This document shows positions 51,273 through 63,796 of a stretch of 64,000 nucleotides of DNA, in pieces. The notes below the pieces were generated by a model that was not told where the DNA came from, did no database searches, and was given only the letters and a program-made list of their open reading frames with translations. This DNA comes from Malania oleifera (taxonomy: Eukaryota > Streptophyta > Magnoliopsida > Santalales > Ximeniaceae). The stretch lies in contig NC_080417.1 of NCBI RefSeq assembly GCF_029873635.1, forward strand, positions 34,212,214 to 34,276,213, read 5' to 3'. The first letter of the stretch is position 1. Each line of letters starts with the position of its first letter. The translations under genes and the position numbers were made by a program.

Positions 51273-53230
51273 CATATCTAGGAGGTTCCCAAATCAATGT
51301 TTTAGTCGTTATCCACTGAGGCTAAAATGATGGAGTACCGAACTTTTGACTATCTAATCCTTTTCAATTGATGTTCTTTTGTTTTCCCCATTATTATTTG
51401 CATTTTGTAATCCGTGGACGCCTGTGTCTCGGAAGATTTTCTATATTCAATAAAATGAATTATGCATTTCGTTATCTCACTTGCATCATGAGTCCAATTG
51501 CCAAATTCTGTTTGCTTATGTTTCATGCCGGAATAGGGAAAGTAATATTGCCAGTGTTCATGAGCTAGAAAGAGAGGTTAAAGGATGAAACAATCATTGA
51601 ATTCAGACGTTATGAAGAAGTTTTTTTTACTGTCCAAGGAATTCAACGAGGTGGCTGCACTGTTTTGATAAATTAATCACTCATGTTTTGATCAAATGAT
51701 GGATGACCCTCTTTGGCTGACCAGTTATCCCTAAAAAGAACCCAAACAATGATTTATCATTTGTTAACCAAATTGAGCCTGAATGTTGAACCAGCTTTTT
51801 CTTAAAAGTCAGATCACCAAAAATCCAACCTGGGTTTGGGTCCCTTAGTGTTTGGCAAATCATTTGAGACAGTAGTCATTACCAAAAGGATGGTAGGCCA
51901 TTGTTCTGCTACCCAAAAGAAAGTCAAAGAAGAAATCCCTTGCAAACCCTTTTTGAGCCTGAAAGATTCATTTCTTGATTAACCCGTCAAAGGATCACAC
52001 CCCACACTGGGGCAATTTTTAAAAGATTGGTCCCAATTGAAGTTCAAATGAAAATGAAGTCAAGATTCCTTTATAAAAGGAAAAGTGAAAGTTGCGAAAA
52101 AAAAGAAGGAAAAGAAGATTAAAAGGGAAAGAAAAAAGAAAAGCAGGAGGAAGAAGAAAGAAAATAAGGGACTTGCTACATATGTGATCTTTGACCAAAT
52201 TACCCTTGATGAAATTGATGATTTTTGAGCCTTATGTAACTCCTTTCTCCTTTAAACCCATATCCTTAGCTTACATTACGGTCCAAATGAAAGTCCTGAC
52301 CAGATTGGTATACATTGTTGTCTTAAATGATTTCTCAGACTCAATGTTGAGTCTGAACTACGTAATGACCTGATCCTGAAAAGGTACGTAGGCAGCTTGT
52401 TTAAATAACAAGTTCGGTCATCATCTTGCAAAGCGCCTCAACTCGAACTGGGGGCATAAAACATTATTTGGGGTGGTATTTTTGAGCCTTAGTTTCCCTT
52501 TTATTCTGAAATCCTACATCCCTAAGCCTACGTTTCGTCCCAAGTCTTAAAGACCATCTTGAGATCAAAGCATGGGTTGATGGAACTAGGGCAGTTGAAG
52601 AGAATGACAGTCGTCTAGGTTAGGAAATCAACGTTATACGACTCTTGAATACTAGTATGAATTTTCCCCTATGATAGCATTGAAACATGGTAAAACATTT
52701 ATTTTGTGCGGATGGCCTTTTGATTTAGCAAGTTGATGTCATAATTGCATAATCATTCCTCGTTCCTTAAAAAAAAAAAAAAAAAAAAAGGAACTCTTCT
52801 TACTCTTTAGAGCATTAAAAGAGGATGGATAGTCAAAAAGTTTCAGAATCACTAGAAATTTCTATGAAGAAGATCTTTGTGGAGAAAGAGCAGCCTAACT
52901 AGGGTCAATGTTATGTCAGAATCTGCTTATCCAAACAATAGAGTCAAGATCGGTGGCAGATGAATTTAAAGGGGACAAATTTCGAGTTGAGTCTCAATAG
53001 GTCCCATTCAAGCACCTTCTTATTAGATTGGAATATGAGATCGAAGTCAAGATCAGCTGTAGGTCCATTCAACTGGGGCAGATTTTGTGATTTTCATTTG
53101 AGTTGAGTCAATCACTTTCATGACTGGATGAATAAAGAAGATTAAGCCAAGATCAGTTGCAGATCCATTCAAATATGATGAGTTTCATGTAGAGACCAAA
53201 GATGAGGTCATTGATCACAAGCGCATTAGG
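51273..53230 (+). other. Internal region without pol
   Basis: No protease, RT, RNase H or integrase similarity is visible in any frame. There is an A/G-rich tract at about 52075-52170, a motif AAAGGTACGTAGGCAGC at 52380 and ACTGGGGGCATAA at about 52448, which in complete Tat elements I associate with the region after pol. This suggests that pol was deleted and the 3' part kept. Confidence 0.7.
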
Positions 53231-53239
53231 AGAAAAGAT

Positions 53240-53560
53240 TCATGCATGCATTACCTAAATTTCATATATTGTCATGCATTCTATGCATTATCTACATTTC
53301 ATGCATTATCATCCATTGCATGCAGTACCTACATTTCATGTATTTCTATACGTTTCATGCATTGCCTTATATTTCACACATTACCACACATCTCATGCAT
53401 TGCCATGCATTTCATGCATTGCCTACATTTCATGCATTGTCATTCATTGCATGCATTACCTACATTTCACGTATTACCATGCATCTCATGCATTGTCATG
53501 CATTTCACGCATTACCATACATCTCATGCATCGCCATGGTGCGTTTCATACATTATACAA
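53240..53560. repeat. Degenerate CATGCATT minisatellite
   Basis: CATGCATTGCC/CATTTCATGCATT-like units of about 12-24 bp repeat for some 320 bp. All three forward frames are open and rich in His, Met and Cys only because of the repeat. Confidence 0.9.
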
Positions 53561-53784
53561 AAAAATAAAAAATAAAAAATGCATACATATAATCACAAGT
53601 TAGTAACATGCATATCAATAGCGACATATCACTGCATTATAAGTTAGCAACATGCATACATATAGTAATATATCATTGCATTCTAACATCACAAGCAGCA
53701 ATAGAGCACCCTTCACACTTGTCTTGAGCTTTCGAATGATTATTTGACATCCTTGATGGAGAGATTCCTGTTGTGTTTAATTAC

Positions 53785-53900
53785 GAGCTGGGGTAACTGA
53801 CCCCAAGCACACATTTATTTACTTAGAAAACTAGGGCAAGTTGCCCCAGGCACACATTGATTTATTTTGATACTGGGGCAACAGATCACAAAGACAAGAG
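53785..53900. repeat. Short repeat with GGGGCAA..CCCCAGGCACACATT units
   Basis: About 2.3 diverged copies of a unit of roughly 50 bp, e.g. CCCCAAGCACACATTTATTT and CCCCAGGCACACATTGATTT. They are part of the 3' untranslated region of the nested element. Confidence 0.7.
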
Positions 53901-54004
53901 GATTCATTCATTGACATTCGGATTTTACCAAAAGCGCATTTTCCAAATAGAGTAACAACTTTCCAAACTTTGCTTTCACATCTTGTTACTGGTTGAGGTG
54001 GCTC

Positions 54005-54605
54005 GGATCATCGTATCCCTACGGCTCGGATTCTTACATTCGAAGCAAGCCATCATTGTATCCCATGGCTGGATCATCGTGTCCCTACGGCTCGGATTCT
54101 TACATTCGAAGCAAGCCATCATTGTGTCCCATGGCTGGATCATCGTGTCCCTACGGCTCGGATTCTTACATTCGAAGCAAGCCATCATTGTGTCCCATGG
54201 AAGATCGTCGTGTCTTACGGTCGGATTCTTACATTTCGAAGAAGCTATCATGTTCCCATGACATGGATCATCGTTGTCCATTACGACTCGGATTCTACAT
54301 TCGAAAGCAGCCATAGTGTCCCATGGGCGGTTCATCGGGTCCCCTACGGCTCGGATTCTTACATTCGAAGCAAGCCCATCATTGTGTCCCATGGCGGGAG
54401 CATGGTGTCCTACGGCTCGGAGGCGTACATTCAAGCAAGCCACATTGTGTTCCATGGCTGGATCATCGTCCCTACGGCTCGGATTATTACATTCGAGCAA
54501 GCCATCATTGTGTCCCAGGCTGGATCATCGGTCCCATTGCTCGTTCGGAGGAGGAAATTACATTCGAAGCAAGCATCATTGTGTCCCATGGCTGACAGCG
54601 TATCC
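54005..54605. repeat. 66-bp minisatellite, about nine copies
   Basis: The unit GGATCATCGTGTCCCTACGG...CATGGCT starts at 54005, 54071 and 54137 with almost no differences. It then continues with many small insertions and deletions to about 54605. Each unit contains CTACGGCTCGGATTCTTACA. The open frames over it on both strands are translations of the repeat. Confidence 0.95.
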
Positions 54606-54825
54606 GAGGCTTGGAGTCCTTACCATGCGTATCAGCCATCCCTGTGTACCCTCAACCGGGAACTACATTCAGTGGCATCGCTCTGGTTGGTAGAAGTAAC
54701 AACTTTGATTACCTGAAAGCCATAGAGAGTGAATGGCTTGGCTAACAATAGTTATTTTATCTTGGCAGGGCTTGTTGCTACAAAAACGTAGAGAGTTCCT
54801 ACCGTTACTTGAAGCAACGAAGCCT

Positions 54826-54839
54826 ACAAGAGGGGCAGC
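54826..54839 (+). other. Polypurine tract
   Basis: ACAAGAGGGGCAGC directly precedes the 3' LTR start TGTAGACACC and is the presumed plus-strand primer of the nested element. Confidence 0.65.
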
Positions 54840-55270
54840 TGTAGACACCTATTTTTGGCCGAGCCCAATAGGAACACTGGTCCCCTCTGATTTTATTATT
54901 ATTATATTATTATTATTATTATATTATTAGTATTATTATTTTCCTATCTTTATTAGTACCTACTATTATTTTGCGAGTATTTATTATTATTATTACTAGT
55001 ACTTTTATTATCTTTATTTTATTTTACTTACTATAATTATTTTTATTTGTATTTTTTCATTTATTTTATTGTATTTGATATATTATTATTATTATATTAT
55101 TATTCATTATTTATTATTATTATTATTATTGATTATTATTCTTATTATTATTATTTATTATTATTAGAATTAGTCTCTTATTTTGGCTATTCTTCATTTT
55201 TAGTATTGGTACATTATTATTAAATTATTTATTACTTTTAATATTAGTTATTATTACTTGATGTTTTTAA

Positions 55271-55305
<35 letters not shown>

Positions 55306-58032
55306 TATTTTATTTTACCATAAGTTTCTTAATTTTTATTTTTTCTATGAGATTATTTATTATTATTTACTATGGTATAGTATTATATTATTATTACCTT
55401 TTTGATACTTATCTGATAGATTATAATTATTATTATTTCATTTGTCATTATTACCAGAAGAAGAAAGCATAAAAAAACAAAGAAAAGGAAAATAAAATCA
55501 AAAAAGGAGTTTTGTTTTTAGGTGTTTCAAAAAAATTCTTTTAATAAAGAGAGGCCAAGGTGCCAAGCAATGAGGGGGCGCACACACGTGCATCGCAGGA
55601 AAAAGCCAATGAAAATAAAAAAATCGTTCTTGCTGCGTCTTCTGATTTCTTCGTCCTCTTCTTCTTCTTCTTCCACCTCTCTGTCTTTTTCTTTCCTCAT
55701 TCCTCTGTCCTCGTCGCTGCCCGCATCCATACCCACAGTACCACTCGCAAAGCAGCAGTCCGTCCCTCTCCCGTTCCTGCCATCAACTCTGGCAACGACC
55801 ACTGGCTCCGACCACCGCTGCAACTCCGGCCAACCATTAGTCTCCTCTGCAGCAGCACCCGAGTCACCTTGCTATGTTACACAGTTACCCAAGACGCCAG
55901 CCCGTCCTCCAATCTTCTTCAGCAATCCATCCACTCCGCCTTCCAGTTCCCTGCACCCCCCATTCACATAACGCCGCGTAAGAACGACTTTACACCAGCT
56001 CCGCCGGAGCAGAGCCTCTTCGACAGCCGCACCTGCTGCCGCGGCACCATTGCCTAACCCTCCATCTTGCCGTGGCCATCTTTCAGAACTAGAACTTCAT
56101 GCCAGCCAGCAAGCCACGAGCCATCACCGTTTCAAACTCCCCACAGGCCCACCGGCCATCTCCGACACGCCTCCACAGCCGCGTCACCGCGACTCCTCCC
56201 CGGTGGGTCCCCCTGCTGCACGACCACCCCCACAAAAGCCAACCACCAGCAACCGCGAGCAAACTCCAGCATAGCCGCCCCTTGCTGCCCTCTGTAAGCC
56301 CCCAGTAAACACACGCGCACGAGCATATATATATGTCCTAATATATCTACAGTAACAGTAAAGTTTAACTTGTTTATTATACATGTAAATTGGGTTTATT
56401 ATATAATATAATTATATATATATAATATTATATATGTATATTGGGGTGGTTATTTTAAGCTTAAGTGCAAGTTTTTATTTTTTAGGGTTGTGCTCTTTCT
56501 TGTTTATTTGCATGTGGGTACGTAGTAAATAGATCTATTGTGTATTAGTGTGCGTATATTACTTATAAGGTTTGGTTTGTAGATGTAGAAATAAGTTATA
56601 TTAGGCCAGAGTAATGTATCGTAATACATTAGTCGCTGTAATATTTAGGTTAATGTTTATATCTAGGCTTATGTATGTTGTGTATGTTTTGATATAATCA
56701 TTTGTTGTAAAATGTAGTTAATATTATTATTATTATTATTATTTCATTATATTATTATTAATTTTGTTAGGTTTGGGGGTTTGTCCCTATATCATGTCTT
56801 GATTTTTGCGTATGCAGGTTATAGGTGTATGATTTTTATGGTTATGTTAATGTTTAGTATTCGGGTAAGTTTTGATTGTTATTATTCATATAATTTTAAT
56901 TGTCTTTAATGCGGATTTTATAGTTTGGGAATTTGTCTAGATATTTAAATTTTAGTTGCATTTTATTCGTTGATTTTGTAATATTATTTTGCATGTTTTA
57001 ATACGGTAACTGAGAATAGTTATTGTAATAATTTTACTTAATCCATATGTTTAGGGCTATTAGGGTTTTCATGGTGCTGTATGTTTCCATTTTAAGTACT
57101 AGGTTTTCTTTTTGTATTTTTTGTCCATACTGATAGGAATATTTTTCTGATATTTGTATTCGTATTCTAATACTTTTATCATGTGGTTTACATATAAAGG
57201 TATCATCATTATGGGCGGAAGTTTAGTGTTTTTTTGGGTGGGGGGTTTTTTTGGTATATATTTTGCTATTATATTTTAGTATGATACGTGTATATAATAT
57301 TATTGGTAATTAATGATTAGCTTCACTTAATTAAGCATTTTTTTTATAGATGGTATTACTTGTATAGTATCGTGAGTGTTTTAATATAATATACATATGG
57401 TGTTTATTGCTCTATTTTGAAAGTTGTAATATTGTAAACAATATACTTATCATCATTACTATTTTTATACATTGTGATAATTTTCTATTTTACTTATTAT
57501 CTTACCAATATATGTAAACCCTCATACATTTTCCTATAAAAATGTTATATACAATTTCAAAATTTGGGAGCGTCATTTTCTAGATCTTTTTTGATTTTTT
57601 AATTCCTATGGATTTTTATTGTCGGGGTAGAAGCCTTCGGGCTTCAACGTACCTTAAGCTCGGAGAGAATATATGCTATATATATTATATGTCTTTATTT
57701 TATTATTTATTTTTTATGTGTATTTAATAAATTCATAAAAAGGAGTAATGTAAAGACTTATTAGATTAACTTAGGGATAATTTCAAATTAATTAGGTACC
57801 GTTCGTAAGAACGGGGGCGCAGGGGGTGCTTGTACCTTCCTCTCGCGTAACCGAACTCCCGAGCCTAACTCTAGTAACATAGACCCACTCTACCCCTAAC
57901 GGAGTAGTAATCATGTGTTCTAATCACACTAAAAGGTTAGTGGCGACTTCGACATTCCTATTTTTAATTGAAAATTAAAAATAATTTTTATTTCGCCGCC
58001 GAGGGTACACGCGCTCCCGGGACGTCGCGACA
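54840..58032 (+). mobile_element. 3' LTR (3.2 kb) of the nested element
   Basis: It runs from TGTAGACACC to GACGTCGCGACA and is colinear with the 5' LTR, including the ATT-rich U3, the GC-rich leader and the U5 with AGAACGGGGGCGCAG. It differs from the 5' copy by a great many one- to few-base indels between about 54860 and 57720, including one in the TATA box region (TTTTAATAAAG at 55539). The two are close to identical again near 57720-57950. Confidence 0.92.
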
Positions 58033-58037
58033 AAGTA
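58033..58037. repeat. Right TSD (AAGTA) of nested LTR element
   Basis: This is an exact copy of 44777-44781 and marks where Copia DNA resumes. Confidence 0.92.
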
Positions 58038-58725
58038 CTTGTATGTAAGATTGGTATTGAGTGGTGATCATCTTATGAAATTTCTAATACAAGGAGCTAA
58101 CTTTATTCTTTGATTTCATCAACTAAACCCAAGTCATACAAGTGTGATCATCAATAAATGAGACAAACCAACGAGAACCATTCAAGGAGGGTTTTTGGCT
58201 GGCTTCCATACATTAGAGTGAATCAACATAAAAGGCACTAGACTTTTATTCATGCTCAATGGGAACGATACACGGTGACTTTTTGCGAGTTCACGAATAT
58301 CACATTTGAGATTAGAAGTATTTAATTGAGAAAACAACTTTTGGAACAATATTTTTAAATATCCAAAAGACGCATGACCCAAGTGCCTGTGCCACAATCA
58401 AATTTTGGAGGATTTGTCGATCTGATCTGCTGAAAGAGCTTGAGCTAACTAATGTGAGCTAGTAGGTTTCAGATCCAGATAGTACAACTTCCCCCTTCTA
58501 GTACCACAACCAATCGTCTTCCAAGTTTGAATGTCTTTAAAAACACAAAGGTTAGGCCAGAAAATCACAGCACAATACAACGCACTGGTTATTTGAATGA
58601 TAGACAATAAAATTATGGTTGAGAAAAGGTACAACTAAAACAGAATCAAGATTCAAATTATGTGAGAGAAGAATTGAACATTCTCCAATCATGGGTGAGG
58701 GATTGCCATTGATGGAGAGAGTAAT
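58038..58725 (-). pseudogene. Copia protease end and pre-integrase (minus strand)
   Basis: This continues the Copia element interrupted at 44781. At 58397-58182 is the pre-integrase zinc motif region MWHRHLGHASFGYLKILF with CDIRELAKSHRVSFPLS. At 58634-58449 and above is the segment before it (TIGCGTRRGKLYYLD) and the protease C-terminal part (NLDSVLVVP, near 58650). Similarity ends at about 58725, so the protease active site, gag and a definite 5' LTR are missing. Confidence 0.88.
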
Positions 58726-59800
58726 ATTTATTTTTTTAATATTACTTCACAAGAAAATATAATAAAAAATATATATTTTATTATTTTTATACCCTTTTCT
58801 TTTATCAAATAAAACCTTACTCCAAAAGTCCAACTAAAAAAAGAACTGGTTAATATTGGGCATCACCCTACCAAGCTTGAGTAACCCTCTATGAATGGGT
58901 AGTAGTACCATTAATCGAAAAAAAGAAAAAAAGAAAAAAGAAATCCTCTTTAGGGCTCTGATACCTTCCAGGATACTTCCTTCCTTTCCATGCTACGAAT
59001 AGGATAATAGTACTATTTAACATTAAATTTAAGCTCTTCCCTCCCCTCCATTTAAATGTCTCCTCCCTATTTTTATTAATTCTACTGTTATATAAATGGT
59101 TCATCTTAAAATCTGTCTAAAGCTAACATAATTGAGATTATGTCGAAGATTAAAATGGTTCGAAAGCTATCTTCTTATGTTGTTATGTTAGAATATAAGA
59201 ATTGCCTTCTTAGTATTAGGCATTCAAGAGACCCAATAGTTAGTTTATTTTATTATTTTTGTTTTTGATAGGCCTATTTAGATTTGTTTGGATTTGTAGT
59301 CCTATTTTGGTTGGTTGTTAGTGTTGTTTTTGAGAGACCTTTAATCTTTTTTTTTTTTTTTAATATTTATAATTTCTCAATACTTGTCTTGTAACCACAA
59401 TATTTCTCCGCTAAAAGTGAGGGTATATTAATAAATAAATGAAAGTACCACCCTTCTTTAGTAGAAAAAACAAAAAAAATTATTTAGTCATTTCAATTGA
59501 TAGTTTATATATAGTTATATTGAGTATCCAAGAGAAACATATAATTAAAGGTGGGGTCTCTTGTTATCTTGACAATCAAATGCACGCGAAAAAGAAAAAA
59601 AATGCAAAAAAAATTTCTTGGCAACTAGGCATAGGAGCAAACACATAATAAGATTTGAAATTTCATTTTCTTTTTCCTTCACTACAATTTCCATGGTAGC
59701 CAAACACAAATGACTCTATGTATGATCATTTGAGGAGAAGTTTGCAAAGATGCAAATCTATGAGAGAAAATGTGAAATATGGGAGATTGATTAACATGAA
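58726..59800. other. AT-rich DNA with possible LTR remnants
   Basis: A PBS-like motif (reverse complement GGTATCAGAGCCCTAAA) lies at about 58948-58964. A plus-strand block TGTTAGAATATAAGAATTGCC (59186) to about 59430 looks like a Copia-type LTR (TTGTAACCACAATATTTCTC near its end). Neither has a recognisable partner. Confidence 0.35.
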
Positions 59801-59809
59801 GGTTTGAGT

Positions 59810-59911
59810 TATTGCAACTCAAAAGGAGAACACCAAAAAAACTCATGGAGAGAGAGAGAGAGAACATGGAGAGATTGATTATTGCAACTCAAAAAGAGCA
59901 CCAAAAAAACT

Positions 59912-59955
<44 letters not shown>
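59810..59955. repeat. Tandem duplication with (GA)n tails
   Basis: ATTGCAACTCAAAA followed by CACCAAAAAAACTCATGGAG and a GA run occurs at about 59813 and again at about 59881, a period of about 68 bp. The second GA run is longer (59917-59955). Confidence 0.9.
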
Positions 59956-59958
<3 letters not shown>

Positions 59959-60789
59959 GTTGGGAGGGAAACCAAAGGGTTTGGCCCATTTTAAACTTAA
60001 CAATTGGCATCAATTATTTACACCTTTTGTGACTGTCATTCAGACCATGACAAATATGTGACCTTTGTATATGTTTGTGGACTTTTCTTCATAATTAGCA
60101 ACAACCTTGTAATCATAGTAAATATGCATCATTTGCCACATTTTCTATATCCATTGCAAAAAGGCCTTCAACACTTTTTGCCGCATTTTTTTGGTGGCTC
60201 TATAGAAATCGTGGCCAATAATCATTAATTCCATATAATTAAAATTGTATATGAATATAATAATTTTCAAAAAAAAAAAAAAAGCTCATGTAAAAAGTTA
60301 GTATAATTCCATCTCTCCAATAAAACTTTCATCTTATGCCATAATATTCTTTAATGTATACATATTCTAAGAAGCAAACATAATTAAAGTTTTGCTAATT
60401 ATAAGTATTGATCATAATTAGAGATGTTGTTCAGTAATATTAATAAATTACTATTGATTTGACAGACAATATTCACACAAAAAGTTATTGATGATGATGA
60501 TGATAATAATAATAATAATTCAATGCATTCATATAATACTATAATAGTATATTGTAATATAATATATTATCATGTCATTAGGTGGAATAAATAACAAGTA
60601 AATAACACCCAATCAGAATAAGAACAATACAAAGATTTACGTACATTCACGGAAGTAATGACACAAATAATACACTTCTCAAAATGATCACTCTCACTTC
60701 AATATATGCCCATAATAACACATATAGAAGTTCTTCAAAAGTTTCCCTCTGTTTACCCAACTATCCAAAGTTCAAAAATTCAAAGTTTA
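59956..60789. other. AT-rich intergenic DNA
   Basis: No gene is recognised. A poly-A run at about 60272-60284 and a (GAT/AAT)n stretch near 60490-60520 are present. Confidence 0.5.
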
Positions 60790-61040
60790 GAAAAAACTAC
60801 TCATAGCCCATGCGTCTTTCATTGACGAGTACAAGACTTCGTCGACGATCCACAGAAGACACTTCATCAACGAGAACAGACTTTCGTCGATGAATCCAGA
60901 ACTTTGAAATTTCCTGTTCCCGATACTTTCTCGTCGACAATTTCAGAACCTTTATCGATGACTCATTATTGTCCACTTGTCGACGAACACAGGGCTTTCG
61001 TCAACGAGCTTTGCTGTGCTACCTTTTCATGTTTTTCTCT
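60790..61040 (-). mobile_element. U3 fragment of the TCGTCGACGA LTR family
   Basis: Variants of TCGTCGACGA occur about every 25-35 bp between 60815 and 61015 (for example TTCGTCGACGATCC, TTCTCGTCGACAATT, TTGTCGACGAAC). As in the LTR at 1-567, CTACTCATAGCCC lies on the low side and is the likely TATA region on the minus strand. The LTR ends are not clear. Confidence 0.55.
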
Positions 61041-62295
61041 CTTTTTTCTTTATACTTCTAATACTTTCTTTCTTTCGTCATCTGATGTATACTTCTAATA
61101 CTTTTTTATTATAACATTTATATTTTAAAATAAGAATATAATACTATATAAAATATTTATTTAATATTATAATATTATACTACTGTAGTGTGTGTTAAAA
61201 TATTATGATATCATAATATATATATATATATATATATATATAACATATATTATATTTTTGTAACAAAATATACTATTCTTTTTTATTTTCAATATTATAA
61301 TAATCTATTATCATCATAAACAACATAATAGTGTGTGATTGTAATTATACTGTAATTTTTTTATATCAGTTAATTTATAAATATAGCAGCAGGAAACATA
61401 TTATAATAATAGAAATATACAATATTTTATAACATGATTTTGAAATATATTATAATAACACAATAATAATATTACTTATTTTTTTAAAGAAAAAAATATT
61501 GTAGTGATTAATTTATCATTACAAATAGCTTAATTTTGTGTAATGATGTTATATTAGAAAGTAAAAATAAGCTATTCTTTTTCAGCAAACACTATTTATT
61601 CAATTACAAGTACTTAATATTATTGGCTAACAATATAAGTATTTTTTTATAAGAGGTACCAAATAAGAGTTAAGGCTCATTTTGGAAAACTTTAGACTAA
61701 ACTTGACTTTAAAATGCATTAATTTGGTCCAAACTTAATTATTGATATAAAATCATATTTACTTTGTATAAAGGAGTTTCAAAAAAGGGAAATTGAAAGA
61801 TTTTTAAATGCAGGTAAGCTTTGATTGGATGTTTTTATTTAAGCATAAAATTAAAAATAAGGATAATTATGATACATTTATTGTCACACTCCCTTCTAAA
61901 CTCCCCAATTCATTAGATTTGTATTTTGAGAATTTTGGAAGGAATGAAACCTTCAATCCTCCTTTGCCCAAGAATAAATTTTTTCTCAAATAAGCTATTA
62001 TAAATCCATCCCTTCTTTTGTTTCATTTCCCAATCCTTTCCCATCTAAACCTAATATCAAAAGATATATCAGTCTATTTCCAGGGTATAATTCAGGTGAT
62101 AATACGGGTTACGGGGGTGCCTTTCACGAGATCAGGTATTCAAACTTTCTCGATTTTGTTTTTATTCCTGGACTTCTGAATTTATCCTTCCTTTGGAGTT
62201 GTGGGATCAACTTAAAGGAGTGCAGGATTAGTCATGTGGACCGTAAAACGAATGCGTGGATATTCGGTGCGTATTCTTAAAAAAAAAAAAAAAAA
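61041..62295. other. AT-rich intergenic DNA
   Basis: It has a (TA)n tract at about 61217-61242 and a poly-A run at about 62279-62295. No coding region is supported. Confidence 0.5.
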
Positions 62296-63796
62296 GGTAG
62301 TCAGTCAAGTCGGTGCCAAGTTAGAGAGAGAAGCTCTCACCTCTCTCTAAAGAGGGGCGCTTGGCCGCGGAGGGATGTTCGTCCTTGACTGAGCCTCTTT
62401 GCTGATTTTTGGATTCTGATTGGCCATGGGGAGTTTTGTCTCCCGCAATGCCATGAAGATTATCATGAAGAAATTTCGATTGAAAGAAATTGGATCTGCA
62501 CATGATTTCATATCTCTTTGGGTCATGATTTTTCCACCGCAGTCTTGCGCGGAGGCTGTGTGGATCTTAGTTGAGGCAAAGCGGTTATGGGGCGATGCTG
62601 TTTGTGTTGGACGCTTCTTTCCTGTAGGAAATTGTTCCTTGATGGCGTGGAGGTCCATCTTGGAGATGATGATGATTTCCCTACTCCGAAGGACTTTCAA
62701 CTCAACGTTGTTGCCTTACAGATGTCTGTAACTGATTCCCAGCGACCTGTGGAATTGGATTTCTGGCGGGTTGTCCGATTCAGGAAGTTTAACATCAGTT
62801 TCGATTTAGATCTGCTGAAGAGAAGTCACAGATTCTGGGTTTGAAGGTGTTTCGTGCGTCTTCTTTCCCACCTTGTCCGAATGGAGGTTACTTTGCTTCG
62901 TTTTTCTTTGTTCTTGTTTTTGTTTGTTCCCTTCTCAGTTTTTGAGTTTGCTTTGTCATTCTGGTTGTTCCGTTCTGTTTTCTTCCAGTCGGGATTTTCG
63001 TTTCGTTGTGTTTTATTTGGTTTGCAGTTCTTTGTTTTAGTTTGTTTGGTTTCTTTTTTGTTCGTCAGTTCGTTCCTTGTTCTGGTTGGGCGGGTTTCTG
63101 TTCATCTCCTTCTGTTCCCGATTGGAGTGTGTGCTCTGTGATTCTACTGTTCATGTTGTTTATGATCCGCGTGTCACCCTATCCACGGCCATCTCGCTTG
63201 CTGAATTTCAAATTTGTTTTTGAAAATTCACCCACTTTGGCGCTTCCTTGTCCGCTTGCCAGAGTGCATTTACTCCATGTCAGCTAGCATTTATTCCTGC
63301 CAGTCATAGGGTCTGCTTTTTCTGTCAGTGGCCGCGTGATTGTGTTTTTCTTCTGTTCCTTGGGTTTTTTTTCCGTTGGTTTAAATGTCCCTCCATTCGG
63401 TTTGTCATTTAAGTGGATTTGCCTACGTGTCGGGATGTAGGTGAGTGAGCGTGCGGGAATTGTTGGAAGCGCTGGATGCTTTTTTCTGCTTCACGTGTTG
63501 AATCCGCAGGAATTGCATCTTCCAGTTTTGATTTTGGATGGATTTCTCTTCATCCGTGGGTTGACTTTAGTCAAAGATTCACACTTCTGGTTTTCAGAAG
63601 CTGTCTTGGTTTCCGTTGCAGTGGGTTCGTGTGTTGCCCTCACTTGCATGGTATTGTGGTTGCTTCAGGCGTGCTTGCTGCCTGTGGTTTGGAACATGGG
63701 ATTTTGGGATCTTGGCCTACAAATCTGATCATAAGTTTCTTTTGTATTTCAGTTTTGATTGTAATTGCGTAGTATTGAGAATTCTACCTGTGAGCT
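62296..63796 (+). other. Unclassified, GC-richer segment after a poly-A run
   Basis: Base composition changes sharply after the A-run. Overlapping frames stay open for 60-120 codons (for example 62420-62731 and 62587-62844), but none continues and I recognise no domain. Possible readings are the 5' part of a LINE or an unknown element inserted next to the short LTR. I do not call a gene. Confidence 0.35.

Noticed and set aside
53242-53603. Three overlapping His/Met/Cys-rich ORFs
   Set aside because: They are translations of one short tandem repeat in three frames.
54005-54605. CRISPR-like array
   Set aside because: The 66-bp units are directly adjacent without unique spacers, in a plant retrotransposon.
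53976-54716. Repeat proteins on both strands
   Set aside because: All derive from the 66-bp minisatellite; having both strands open is a property of the repeat.
62420-63141. ORFs in the right-hand GC-richer segment
   Set aside because: They overlap in different frames, stop quickly and have no domain; kept only as an unclassified segment.
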